Below, in pieces: positions 7,029 through 14,741 of a stretch of 14,792 nt of DNA. Source of the DNA: Yoonia sp. (GTDB taxonomy: Bacteria; Pseudomonadota; Alphaproteobacteria; Rhodobacterales; Rhodobacteraceae). The notes under the pieces were generated by a model. That model made no database searches. It was not told where the DNA came from and was given only the letters and a program-made list of their open reading frames with translations. Where the stretch lies: NCBI GenBank assembly GCA_028822885.1, contig JAPKCP010000044.1, forward strand, positions 1-14,792, in the 5' to 3' direction. The translations under genes and the position numbers were made by a program. Position 1 is the first letter of the stretch. Each line of letters opens with the position of its first letter.

Positions 7029-8147
7029 GTGTCAGTCTTTATTTATGGCACGCTTCTTGATGACGTTTTGCGTGCTCGGCTTTTGGGTCGTGACGTCGTA
7101 GCCAAACCATCCATATTGCATGGTTTTGAAGTGCGAGAACAGCGTGCAGCATCTTTGCCTGCGATTGTCAGAGACGAGGGCAAGATTGCTCACGGTTTGT
7201 TGCTTGATGATTTAACGGCAGCAGAGGTTGGTCGTCTTCATGCTTACGAAGTTCCGTTTGATTACAAACCAGTATCAATTGATGTGCACGTTGCGGGTGC
7301 GCTGGTCGCAACGCAGGTCTATCTGCCGGGGCAATCGGTTTCGGTGTCAGACCGGATGTGGTCGTTAGCACGCTGGCAAGATCAGTCTGGTCCCTTAAGC
7401 CGCGAGATGGCTGTGGAAATTGGCTCGTTCGATCCGCCTTTGGCGGGGGATGCGCTGCTGACGCAATGGCATATGATAGCGTTACGGGCGTCGGTCAGGT
7501 TGCGTGCGCGGGCTGAAAATACCCCTGCAGCAGTGCGTTACCACCCCAATGCTGGTGATTTCAAAATGAACCGTAGCTCAGATTTGTCGGGTAATTTCTT
7601 TCGGATGGCGTCGATTGACGTGACACACCGCACTTTTCTTGACGAAATTGCTGGTCCTTTGCCTCGCGAAGTTTTTGTTGGCACTGATGCTGCGATTGTT
7701 CTGCCTTATGACCCAAAGACAGATCGTGTCTTGTTGGTTGAACAGATACGAATGGGACCACTGATGCGGGGCGCGCCAAACCCGTGGACGCTTGAACCTA
7801 TCGCGGGCATGATCGACGCTGGTGAGACCATAGAACAGGCGGCTTTGCGCGAAAGTGAAGAAGAAGCCGGGCTGCAAGGGATCACCTTGGAAAAAATGTT
7901 CTCATTTTACCCAAGCTCTGGTTCCGCGACAGACTATTTCTATTGTTTTGCAGGCTATTGTGATTTGCCTGATCCCACGACCTATACGGGGGGCCTTGCT
8001 GGTGAATCCGAAGATTTGCGCCTGCATGTACTCCCATTTGAGGCTGCTTTTGATCTAATCGCAACAGGTGAAGCGAACATGGGTGCGCTCATCTCAATGC
8101 TGTTGTGGCTTTCGCGTAATCGCCAAAGGTTGCGCTCCACAGCTTGA
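7029..8147 (+). CDS. trgB: TrgB, gamma-glutamylcyclotransferase-like plus Nudix hydrolase fusion
   Basis: This two-domain protein has 372 residues from the GTG at 7029. The N-terminal domain (about 1-110) has the GGCT/AIG2-like signature FIYGTL and a Glu (E74) in AYEVPFDY, where the family's catalytic acid lies. The C-terminal domain (about 185-370) is a Nudix hydrolase with G260-x5-E266-x7-R274-E275-x2-E278-E279-x-G281; serine (S276) replaces the usual hydrophobic residue after RE. It resembles ADP-ribose/ADP-sugar pyrophosphatases. The two domains suggest glutathione-derived and nucleotide-diphosphate substrates, but the real substrate is unknown. In R. sphaeroides TrgB contributes to tellurite resistance with TrgA. 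A longer frame from TTG at 6996 would overlap trgA; I chose GTG because AGGTGG (7016-7021) precedes it by seven bases and it begins MSVFIYGTL like the family. cysK follows after 24 bases. Confidence 0.9.
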   Translation: MSVFIYGTLLDDVLRARLLGRDVVAKPSILHGFEVREQRAASLPAIVRDEGKIAHGLLLDDLTAAEVGRLHAYEVPFDYKPVSIDVHVAGALVATQVYLPGQSVSVSDRMWSLARWQDQSGPLSREMAVEIGSFDPPLAGDALLTQWHMIALRASVRLRARAENTPAAVRYHPNAGDFKMNRSSDLSGNFFRMASIDVTHRTFLDEIAGPLPREVFVGTDAAIVLPYDPKTDRVLLVEQIRMGPLMRGAPNPWTLEPIAGMIDAGETIEQAALRESEEEAGLQGITLEKMFSFYPSSGSATDYFYCFAGYCDLPDPTTYTGGLAGESEDLRLHVLPFEAAFDLIATGEANMGALISMLLWLSRNRQRLRSTA

Positions 8148-8171
8148 GTTCGTGGCGGCAGGGTCATAGGT

Positions 8172-9248
8172 ATGATGCACACTAGAGAAAGCCCTTTCAT
8201 GTCCGATTCCTCTCCCATCAAATCTGATCTTGCTGCCGCTGTTGGTAATACACCACTGATCAAACTGCGTGGTGCCTCTGAGGCCACAGGCTGCACGATA
8301 TTGGGCAAGGCCGAGTTCATGAACCCAGGCCAGTCCGTAAAGGACCGTGCTGCGTTGTTCATCATCCAAGACGCGATTGCGAAGGGTGATCTCAAGCCCG
8401 GTGGGACGATTGTTGAGGGCACGGCTGGAAATACTGGGATTGGCTTGGCACTTGTTGGTGCCTCGATGGGGTTCAAAACTGTCATTGTTATTCCTGAGAC
8501 CCAGTCGCAGGAAAAGAAAGACATGCTGCGTTTGGCGGGGGCGGAATTGGTTCAGGTGCCAGCTGCACCATATCGCAACCCAAATAATTTTGTGCGCTAT
8601 TCAGAACGTTTGGCCAAAGCGTTGGCACGTACCACCAACGAAGGTGTCATCTGGGCCAACCAGTTTGACAATGTGGCCAATCGCCAAGCCCATATGGAAA
8701 CGACAGGTCCAGAAATCTGGGACCAGACCGGGGGTAAGGTTGATGGCTTTATCTGTGCCGTTGGCTCCGGTGGAACGCTTGCGGGTGTCGCCGCTGTTTT
8801 ACAGCCAAAAGGTGTAAAAATTGGGCTGGCTGACCCTGATGGCGCATCTTTGCACAATTATTACACTAAAGGCGAGCTGGTGATGTCCGAAGGGTCATCC
8901 ATCAACGAAGGAATTGGCCAAATTCGCATCACGAAGAACCTTGAGGGACTGAAACCAGATTTTAGCTATAATATTCATGACAGCGAAGCCTTGCCGATCG
9001 TGTTTGATATTATGGAACATGAAGGCCTGTGTCTTGGTGGGTCATCAGGTGTGAACGTTGGGGGTGCGATGCGCATGGCTAAGGACATGGGGCCGGGTCA
9101 CACGATTGTGACGATTTTGTGCGACTATGGGACCCGTTATCAATCAAAGCTCTATAATCCTGACTTCTTGCGTGAAAAAGGATTGCCGATCCCTGGATGG
9201 TTGGATCGGCCTGCCGTCGATATCCCAACTGTGTTTGAGGACGTATGA
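8172..9248 (+). CDS. cysK: Cysteine synthase A (O-acetylserine sulfhydrylase), PLP-dependent
   Basis: This cytoplasmic enzyme joins O-acetylserine and sulfide to give cysteine and acetate. Numbered from 8172 it has 358 residues. The PLP lysine is K57 in PGQSVKDRA, and the phosphate/substrate loop reads EGTAGNTGIGLA. Here alanine replaces the serine of GTSGNTG in E. coli CysK. CAVGSGGTLAGV and LGGSSGVN are the other PLP-site loops. The sequence is longer than E. coli CysK and resembles the alphaproteobacterial subgroup. Two starts are possible: ATG 8172 with AGGG eight bases upstream, or ATG 8199 with AGAGAAAG ahead, giving MSDSSPIKSDL and 349 residues. The latter fits family N-termini better. 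The position behind trgAB matches the R. sphaeroides tellurite locus. The stop overlaps the next gene's ATG by four bases (ATGA). Confidence 0.93.
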   Translation: MMHTRESPFMSDSSPIKSDLAAAVGNTPLIKLRGASEATGCTILGKAEFMNPGQSVKDRAALFIIQDAIAKGDLKPGGTIVEGTAGNTGIGLALVGASMGFKTVIVIPETQSQEKKDMLRLAGAELVQVPAAPYRNPNNFVRYSERLAKALARTTNEGVIWANQFDNVANRQAHMETTGPEIWDQTGGKVDGFICAVGSGGTLAGVAAVLQPKGVKIGLADPDGASLHNYYTKGELVMSEGSSINEGIGQIRITKNLEGLKPDFSYNIHDSEALPIVFDIMEHEGLCLGGSSGVNVGGAMRMAKDMGPGHTIVTILCDYGTRYQSKLYNPDFLREKGLPIPGWLDRPAVDIPTVFEDV

Positions 9249-11740
9249 CCCAACCGCCAAGGCAATCCGATAGGCGACTTATCTGGGCGATTTGTACCTT
9301 CATTTTATGTGTTTGGGCTGGGTCAGTCTCATTTGGTCAGACGGCTGATGCCACGGCGACTGGGGCAGATGTGGCCGTCGATGAGAGTGTACAGATCAAC
9401 CCCAATCTGTCGGCTGGTGAGCAATTCATCGCTGATTTTGCAGAATGGAACCGTATCGCTGAAAGGGCAGAAGGCCTTTTAGAGCGCGATGTCGCCTCTG
9501 CATTTGCTTTGGATCGCTTACTCACAGAGTTGATCGTTTGGCGTGATGTCTTTGCTTTTGAAATGCGTGAAAATGAAGCGCGTTTGACAACTATTGCTAG
9601 CCAGATCGCTGCCCTTGGCAATGCGCCCGATGAGGGGGAGACTGAAGCCACTGCCGTCACTGACCGCCGCGCAGACCTGATTGTGTTTCGTGACAGGTTG
9701 GCGGCCCCCGGTCTGCTGTCTGCAGAAGGCAATGCCCGGGCGTTAGGGATGATAAACGAAATTGAGGTGCAACTTCGCGCGCGTCAAACTGCTGCGTTGA
9801 TGGTGCGCACAGTGAGTCCCTTCAATCTGGCACATTGGCCTTTTGCTGCGGCACATATCATTGATGGGGTGGGCGCAATTGGGCGCGAAACAACAGCAAG
9901 CTTAGGCGCTAAACTGTGGTCGTCTGAAAATCTAAACGGCCTTTTTTGGGCATTTTTAGCTTTGGGGTGCGCTGCAGTTTTACTTGTTCGCGGGCAGTCA
10001 TTTGTTCTTAGGTTAATGCCTGAAACTGACCCAAAAGCTGGCACGGGCGCTGCCAATGTTCTTGCTGATTTCTTTAAGACGGTTTTTCAGGCCATCGTGC
10101 CCTTGGTTGGACTTGTCGCACTTTCATATGGCCTTGCGACATTGGACATATTTGGTGTGCGTGGGATGGCAATCCTTGAGGTGCTTCCATTGACTGGCAG
10201 TATCATAATCTTGGCAGGATGGCTTGGGCGGCAGTTCTTTCCGGTTGGTTTGAAATACGGACCGCTTAATTTGTCCGAAGCGGTGCGCATACCCACACGC
10301 CGCACTGCGATCATTTTGGCATGGGTGATGGCCTTGTGGCTGCCCTATGATGCGTTTGTGAATTCTGGTCCAGAAAACGGTATCGCGGTTTCTGTTCTAA
10401 ACTTCCCGTTCATTGTCGTCTTGGCCATAGTTTTGTTTCGGTTTGCGAAGCTATTTCGTAATCCACCTGACCAAGAGGCGGGCGCTGACGTTGGTGTTGG
10501 TCGTACACGCACTGTGATCGGGCGTTTGACCCAATTAATTGCTGTTGTCGCGCCTGTACTTGCTGCGCTTGGATATGATGCTGCGGCGCGGGCGCTGCTG
10601 TTTCCGGCAGGTCTGACGCTGGGTTTGCTAGGTGTTATTATCTATCTGCAATCGCTTAGCTATCGCGTTTATGAATTATGGTACGGCGTTGAGGACGCAC
10701 GCAGCAAGGCGCTTGTGCCGGTTATCGTGGGGTTTGTGCTGTTACTTTTGTCAGTACCAATCTTTGCATTGATTTGGGGGGCACAACGGTCAGATTTATT
10801 GGCCTATTGGTCGCGCTTCACTGCTGGTTTCAAATGGGGCGATTTTCAAATCTCGCCTTCTGATTTTCTGATGTTTGTATTGATTTTTACTGTTGGTTAC
10901 TTGCTGACAGGCTTTATCAAGACATCGCTTCGCACGTCGGTCCTCCCGCGGACCTCTTTGGATTTGGGGGCGCAAGACGCTATCGTGGCGGGCTTTGGCT
11001 ATGTTGGCATATTTTTGGCGTCTGTTATCGCGATTACTAGCGCCGGGATTGATCTTTCCAACTTGGCAATTGTTGCTGGTGCCCTTTCGGTTGGCATCGG
11101 GTTTGGGTTGCAAACGATTGTGTCGAATTTCGTCTCGGGGATTATCCTGTTGATCGAACGGCCAATTAGCCAAGGTGACTGGATCGAAGTTGGTGATCGC
11201 ATGGGGTACGTGCGCAGCATCTCTGTTCGGTCGACGCGCATTGAGACGTTCGACCGGACTGACGTGATCGTGCCAAACGCTGATTTGATCAGCAATCAGG
11301 TCATAAACTGGACCCGTGGTAATCTAGTCGGGCGTCTGATCCTCAAGATTGGCGTAGCTTATGGGACCGATGTCGAAGTCGTCGCACAGATCCTCAAGGA
11401 AATCGCAGAGGCTCACCCGATGGTCGTCATGACGCCGCCGCCGTCAATAATGTTCATGAACTTTGGGGCTGACGCACTCGAATTTGAAATCAGGGCAATT
11501 CTACGAGATGTTAATTTCGTCGTAGTTGTTCAGTCTGAGATGAATTTTGAGATTGCCCGGAGATTCGCTGCTGAAAATATCGAAATTCCCTTCGCACAGC
11601 GTGACATATGGTTGCGTAACCCAGAAGCTTTGGGTCAGGCTGGTACAAAGGACGTGAAGACGTCCGCTACTGCTGCTACATCTGACAAAGCACGGATCGT
11701 TGATGTCGCACCGGAAGATCCAGACGCAGGGGATACGTAA
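9245..11740 (+). CDS. Large MscS-family mechanosensitive channel with DUF3772 periplasmic domain
   Basis: This 831-residue inner-membrane channel protein opens with a signal peptide (about 1-31: RR, a hydrophobic core, then SVSFGQTADA). A mostly helical periplasmic domain (about 50-200) looks like DUF3772. About ten or eleven membrane helices follow between 228 and 635. The MscS core is clear: the pore helix region AGALSVGIGFGLQ (about 610-622), SNFVSGIILLIERP and GDWIEVGDRMGYV, then VPNADLISNQVINWT. The C-terminal beta domain and an acidic, alanine-rich tail (about 785-831) end the protein. Such channels release solutes when turgor rises suddenly, which suits a cell that imports betaine-type solutes. 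The gene is coupled at both ends: ATGA overlap with cysK and TAATG overlap with the downstream gene. The channel family is firm; the exact gating stimulus is not shown by sequence. Confidence 0.92.
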   Translation: MTQPPRQSDRRLIWAICTFILCVWAGSVSFGQTADATATGADVAVDESVQINPNLSAGEQFIADFAEWNRIAERAEGLLERDVASAFALDRLLTELIVWRDVFAFEMRENEARLTTIASQIAALGNAPDEGETEATAVTDRRADLIVFRDRLAAPGLLSAEGNARALGMINEIEVQLRARQTAALMVRTVSPFNLAHWPFAAAHIIDGVGAIGRETTASLGAKLWSSENLNGLFWAFLALGCAAVLLVRGQSFVLRLMPETDPKAGTGAANVLADFFKTVFQAIVPLVGLVALSYGLATLDIFGVRGMAILEVLPLTGSIIILAGWLGRQFFPVGLKYGPLNLSEAVRIPTRRTAIILAWVMALWLPYDAFVNSGPENGIAVSVLNFPFIVVLAIVLFRFAKLFRNPPDQEAGADVGVGRTRTVIGRLTQLIAVVAPVLAALGYDAAARALLFPAGLTLGLLGVIIYLQSLSYRVYELWYGVEDARSKALVPVIVGFVLLLLSVPIFALIWGAQRSDLLAYWSRFTAGFKWGDFQISPSDFLMFVLIFTVGYLLTGFIKTSLRTSVLPRTSLDLGAQDAIVAGFGYVGIFLASVIAITSAGIDLSNLAIVAGALSVGIGFGLQTIVSNFVSGIILLIERPISQGDWIEVGDRMGYVRSISVRSTRIETFDRTDVIVPNADLISNQVINWTRGNLVGRLILKIGVAYGTDVEVVAQILKEIAEAHPMVVMTPPPSIMFMNFGADALEFEIRAILRDVNFVVVVQSEMNFEIARRFAAENIEIPFAQRDIWLRNPEALGQAGTKDVKTSATAATSDKARIVDVAPEDPDAGDT

Positions 11741-12474
11741 TGACGACCAATCCGCTTTACCTTGTTGATGCGTACAGACGCGAATCTACTGCCCGTGTGA
11801 CGGACATCACGGAAGAGGGCGGGATCGTGCTTGATGGCTCGTTGTTCTACCCGACATCAGGTGGACAACCGGGGGACAGCGGGCGGCTGCGCTGGGGCTT
11901 GGCGGGCGACGAAGGTGCCATTGACATTGCGACAACTGTGAAGGGCGCGAACGGCGCTATTGTCCTTGTCCCTGCCGAACCTACGGCTCTGCCACCGGAG
12001 GGATCATTGGTCCGTCAAGAAATCGCATGGGACAGGCGTTACAAACATATGCGGGTTCACACCGCGTTGCATTTGTTATCAGTTGTCATCGCGTTACCCG
12101 TGACCGGTGGGTCCATTTCGGCCAACAAAGGGCGGCTTGATTTTGATATGCCCGAAGCGCCAGATGACCGGGATGAGATTGAACGGACTCTGAACATGCT
12201 TATTGCGTGTGATTTTGCCGTCACTGAAGAATGGATCACGGACGCTGAGTTGGACGCAAATCCAGGGCTGGTTAAAACCCTGCGTGTCAAACCACCGCGT
12301 GGCACTGGGCGGGTGCGCCTTGTCCGGATCGGTGTTGATGATGATACCGCGGATCTCCAGCCTTGTGGCGGGACGCATGTCGCCAAAACCTCAGAAATTG
12401 GTAAAGTGCGCCTTGGTAAGATTGAGAAGAAGGGCAAGCAGAACCGGCGGGTTTACTTGCACTTGGACACATAG
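11740..12474 (+). CDS. alaX: AlaX-type alanyl-tRNA editing protein
   Basis: This 244-residue protein resembles the editing domain of alanyl-tRNA synthetase as a free-standing enzyme, which hydrolyses Ser-tRNA(Ala) (and Gly-tRNA(Ala) in some members) in the cytoplasm. The zinc motifs are intact: H107-x3-H111 (HTALH) and C209-x3-H213 (CGGTH). The N-terminal part has the typical YPTSGGQPGDSG. There is no aminoacylation domain, and the length fits the shorter AlaX proteins with an N-terminal barrel. The start ATG shares its A with the stop of the channel gene (TAATG), so translation is probably coupled. Its stop shares G with the next gene's GTG. Serine mischarging would matter when serine or O-acetylserine pools change, so a link to nearby cysK is conceivable but is only inference. 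Confidence 0.93.
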   Translation: MTTNPLYLVDAYRRESTARVTDITEEGGIVLDGSLFYPTSGGQPGDSGRLRWGLAGDEGAIDIATTVKGANGAIVLVPAEPTALPPEGSLVRQEIAWDRRYKHMRVHTALHLLSVVIALPVTGGSISANKGRLDFDMPEAPDDRDEIERTLNMLIACDFAVTEEWITDAELDANPGLVKTLRVKPPRGTGRVRLVRIGVDDDTADLQPCGGTHVAKTSEIGKVRLGKIEKKGKQNRRVYLHLDT

Positions 12475-13094
12475 TGCGCAGGACACTGATCATTGTGGGC
12501 GCTTTGGCTACGTTGGGCTTTTCTCAAGCGGTGGTAGCTGCAGGGTTTGAAGGTTGCACAAAGGCCGAACGCGGCATCATTATCGCGGCACTTGATCGCT
12601 CAGAGCGGCTAGCCCTCACTGCAGCCACAGCCATTGGGCCGACGCCGGTCTATCGACGCTGGTTCGGGAAGTTCAGTAGTGAAAATGGGGACAAGGTGCG
12701 TCGGACTCTTAAGTCCATCGTGACCGCTATTCGCACGGACGAGATTTCAACCGAATGCGTCAATATCGGGCGTGGGCTTTGTGATCAAGATACCTATGCG
12801 TTTGTCGATCCCGATGAACATTACGAGGTAAAGCTTTGCCCCAATTTCTTTAAGATGCAGACAATGAAGGACCTTGATGATGCAACCGCCGCCGAAGGCA
12901 GCGGTACGCGCGCGGGCACAATCATTCACGAAATTAGCCATTTTACCATCGTGGCAGGGACTGACGACATTTGTTATTCTCGGGAAATCTGTTCTGAAAT
13001 GGCAATAACTGCGCCGCTGGATACGTTGATCAACGCAGACAGTTACCAATATTTTGTGGAGGATGTGACGTATTTCGGGGTTGAAGGCGAATAA
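12474..13094 (+). CDS. Secreted aspzincin-like metallopeptidase (M35 / peptidyl-Lys type)
   Basis: This 206-residue protein starts at a GTG that shares its first base with the alaX stop (TAGTG). Residues 1-23 form a signal peptide (RRT, hydrophobic core, QAVVAA), so the mature protein is probably periplasmic or secreted. The catalytic motif H152-E153-x2-H156 is followed by G162-T163-D164-D165 and Y168. This is the aspzincin pattern HExxH...GTxD with the third zinc ligand Asp. As I recall it, the spacing equals H117/H121/D130/Y133 of the fungal peptidyl-Lys metalloendopeptidase from Grifola. Six cysteines (28, 95, 103, 122, 167, 173) allow three disulfides, which suits an exported protein. No propeptide is obvious. 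Substrate specificity for Lys is not shown. The family call rests on motif and spacing, not on full-length similarity. It could be a self-protective wall or protein-turnover enzyme, or a secreted protease. Confidence 0.75.
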   Translation: MRRTLIIVGALATLGFSQAVVAAGFEGCTKAERGIIIAALDRSERLALTAATAIGPTPVYRRWFGKFSSENGDKVRRTLKSIVTAIRTDEISTECVNIGRGLCDQDTYAFVDPDEHYEVKLCPNFFKMQTMKDLDDATAAEGSGTRAGTIIHEISHFTIVAGTDDICYSREICSEMAITAPLDTLINADSYQYFVEDVTYFGVEGE

Positions 13095-13102
13095 TTTTTC
13101 GC

Positions 13103-13459
13103 ATGGTGTGCAGCCTTACGGCGGTGGTTGCGCTGGCGTTGTTTGGACTACTTTTGATTTTACCCGGTCACTACACGGCGGGCTATGGTGTCGCGGCTGA
13201 TGTGGGTGGGATGTTTATGGGCCGGCGGGCTTCGCCGATGTTTCTCGGGCTGGCGATACTCTTGTGGATGGTCCGCGACGAGGTCGAACCGAATATTCAG
13301 CGTGCCATCAGTCTGAGCATGATTGCTCTGTTCGCTGGAATCGCTTTCACTGGGATTTGGTCATTTGCAAGTGGACTTGGAAACATGGCCATCCTACTTG
13401 CCGCCTTGTGCGAGTGTCTTATTGCGTTCGCCTTTTTCATTACAATGAGGCTTCGCTAA
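13103..13459 (+). CDS. Small four-helix membrane protein of unknown function
   Basis: I do not recognise this 118-residue protein. It has four hydrophobic segments (about 4-22, 42-58, 66-86 and 90-113), with short charged turns (MGRRAS, RDEVEPN) between the first three and a basic end (MRLR). The size and layout resemble small membrane proteins of the DUF4345 kind, but I cannot assign it. The ATG at 13103 is eight bases after the peptidase stop. The ribosome binding site is weak (GAAGGCG at 13083-13089, 13 bases away), so translation may depend on the upstream gene; GTG 13106 is an alternative start. It is the last gene of the run starting at cfa or trgA, and its TAA overlaps the stop of the convergent permease gene. 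A partner role for the exported peptidase is a guess from position. Confidence 0.65.
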   Translation: MVCSLTAVVALALFGLLLILPGHYTAGYGVAADVGGMFMGRRASPMFLGLAILLWMVRDEVEPNIQRAISLSMIALFAGIAFTGIWSFASGLGNMAILLAALCECLIAFAFFITMRLR

Positions 13460-14601
13460 CGCGCAGCACCTTTCGCAGCCCTGCGCGTTTGGTCTGGTGA
13501 TTGATAAAGCGTCGTTTCTTCTTCTGGTAGGCCCTCACGTGACAGCAAGATTGCAATCGGCCGTAGGGCAGGGACATGGCTACACACGACGAGTAGCATC
13601 ACCATGATTGGGACTGACAAAAACATGCCGGGAATGCCCCAGACCACCCCCCAAAATGCCAGGGATAGTATGATCCCAAATGACGAAAGCCGTAGTGCGC
13701 GGCCCATCATCATCGGATCAATGATGTTGCCATTTACAAACTGAATCGCACCAGCAAAGCTGACGATGCCGATTGTTGTCGCAGGGTCATGAAACTGAAT
13801 ATGTGCGATCAAAGCAACCATACCGGTCGCTATAATAGAGCCCACATTTGGTATAAAGTTCAAAACAAAAGTGATCAGACCAATCGCCACTGCCAACTCA
13901 ATATCGAAAATGATAGCAAGCGCGTAGGTCATCGTTCCCGTTAAGGCACTTACGACGGTTTTGACCCAAAGATAGTAATTAACCCGCCAAATGATCGACG
14001 AAATGATATTGCTGACGCGGGCAGCGCGAACTGGATCACCAATCAGATTTACTAACTTAACGTCGAACCAAATCCGTTCGGCAAACAAAAAACCGACAAA
14101 CAAAATCACGAGGACAGCCCCCTGTGTCACATCACTTGCGCGGTTTGCTGCTGTCCGCGCGTAGTTGCTGACGTTGATGGATTGTAGAGCGCTAAGGATT
14201 GCAGCCTCGGTGCCTTCACCCATAAATCCAAAAAGAGAGGCTACTGCGGACGGGGCTTGTTCTGCAAACGAGAGCGTTGTGACCAGAACGGAGTTGATCT
14301 GTGCGAGCATAAACCCAGATGCTGACATCAGGGCAGCAGCAATCAGGACCAATGCAGCGAGGCTAGCAATAAAACTTGGCACACGAAATGGTCCAAGCCG
14401 TTGGCGCGCAATAAAGTCGATAACAGCGCTTGTTAGGCTGAACAACACAATCGCTGTCGCCAATGACACCAGCATAAATCGTGCCTGCACGAGCAAGAAA
14501 AGAACAACCGCAAACGCAATAATGACCAAGGCCGTCGTTTGAATACGGGCAAGATCAACGGTTGCCTTTGGTGGCGGGATGTCAGGGCTTTTACGGTGCA
14601 T
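13456..14601 (-). CDS. AI-2E/PerM-family membrane permease
   Basis: This 381-residue inner-membrane protein belongs to the AI-2E transporter (UPF0118/PerM) family. It has paired N-terminal helices (about 20-60), a third hydrophobic segment and a soluble middle part (about 110-170). A C-terminal block of helices follows, with the conserved LNFIPNVGSIIA and an FVNGNIIDPMMMGRALRLS segment, where the family typically has a PxxxGxxLxLS-like pattern. Members export quorum-sensing signal (TqsA) or act as ion antiporters in other bacteria; substrate cannot be told here, and the family name should not be read as proof of AI-2 transport. The N-terminus is proline- and charge-rich and cytoplasmic, and the C-terminal 30 residues are charged. 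The upstream AATGGG is a poor ribosome binding site. The TAG stop (13456-13458) overlaps the convergent TAA, leaving no room for a terminator. Confidence 0.88.
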   Translation of the reverse strand: MHRKSPDIPPPKATVDLARIQTTALVIIAFAVVLFLLVQARFMLVSLATAIVLFSLTSAVIDFIARQRLGPFRVPSFIASLAALVLIAAALMSASGFMLAQINSVLVTTLSFAEQAPSAVASLFGFMGEGTEAAILSALQSINVSNYARTAANRASDVTQGAVLVILFVGFLFAERIWFDVKLVNLIGDPVRAARVSNIISSIIWRVNYYLWVKTVVSALTGTMTYALAIIFDIELAVAIGLITFVLNFIPNVGSIIATGMVALIAHIQFHDPATTIGIVSFAGAIQFVNGNIIDPMMMGRALRLSSFGIILSLAFWGVVWGIPGMFLSVPIMVMLLVVCSHVPALRPIAILLSREGLPEEETTLYQSPDQTRRAAKGAAR

Positions 14602-14702
14602 CCCATTGACATAGTGTGTGTGGCAATATTTCGCAATAACAGGCTGCTGTGCCCATGACGTCTGACTTTCACAAAAGGTGCAAAAACCTGTCAGTTTGGG
14701 TC

Positions 14703-14731
14703 TTGCACACCGCCCCGTCTTGACGGTAAAC
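14703..14731 (+). promoter_or_regulatory. Possible promoter of the tRNA-Ser gene
   Basis: TTGCAC (14703-14708) and GTAAAC (14726-14731) are 17 bases apart, and a start about six bases later would fall just before the tRNA at 14742. The -10 is poor, so this is only a tentative call. The permease gene is transcribed away from it on the other strand. Confidence 0.25.
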
Positions 14732-14741
14732 CGCGCTCAAC

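Noticed and set aside
13456..14601. Autoinducer-2 exporter as a specific function for the permease
   Set aside because: The family is functionally mixed and no neighbouring quorum-sensing gene supports AI-2 transport.
14678..14708. Inverted repeat GTGCAA / TTGCAC between the permease and tRNA genes as an operator
   Set aside because: Only six bases per arm with a 19-base gap; too weak and the right arm is better explained as a possible -35 element.
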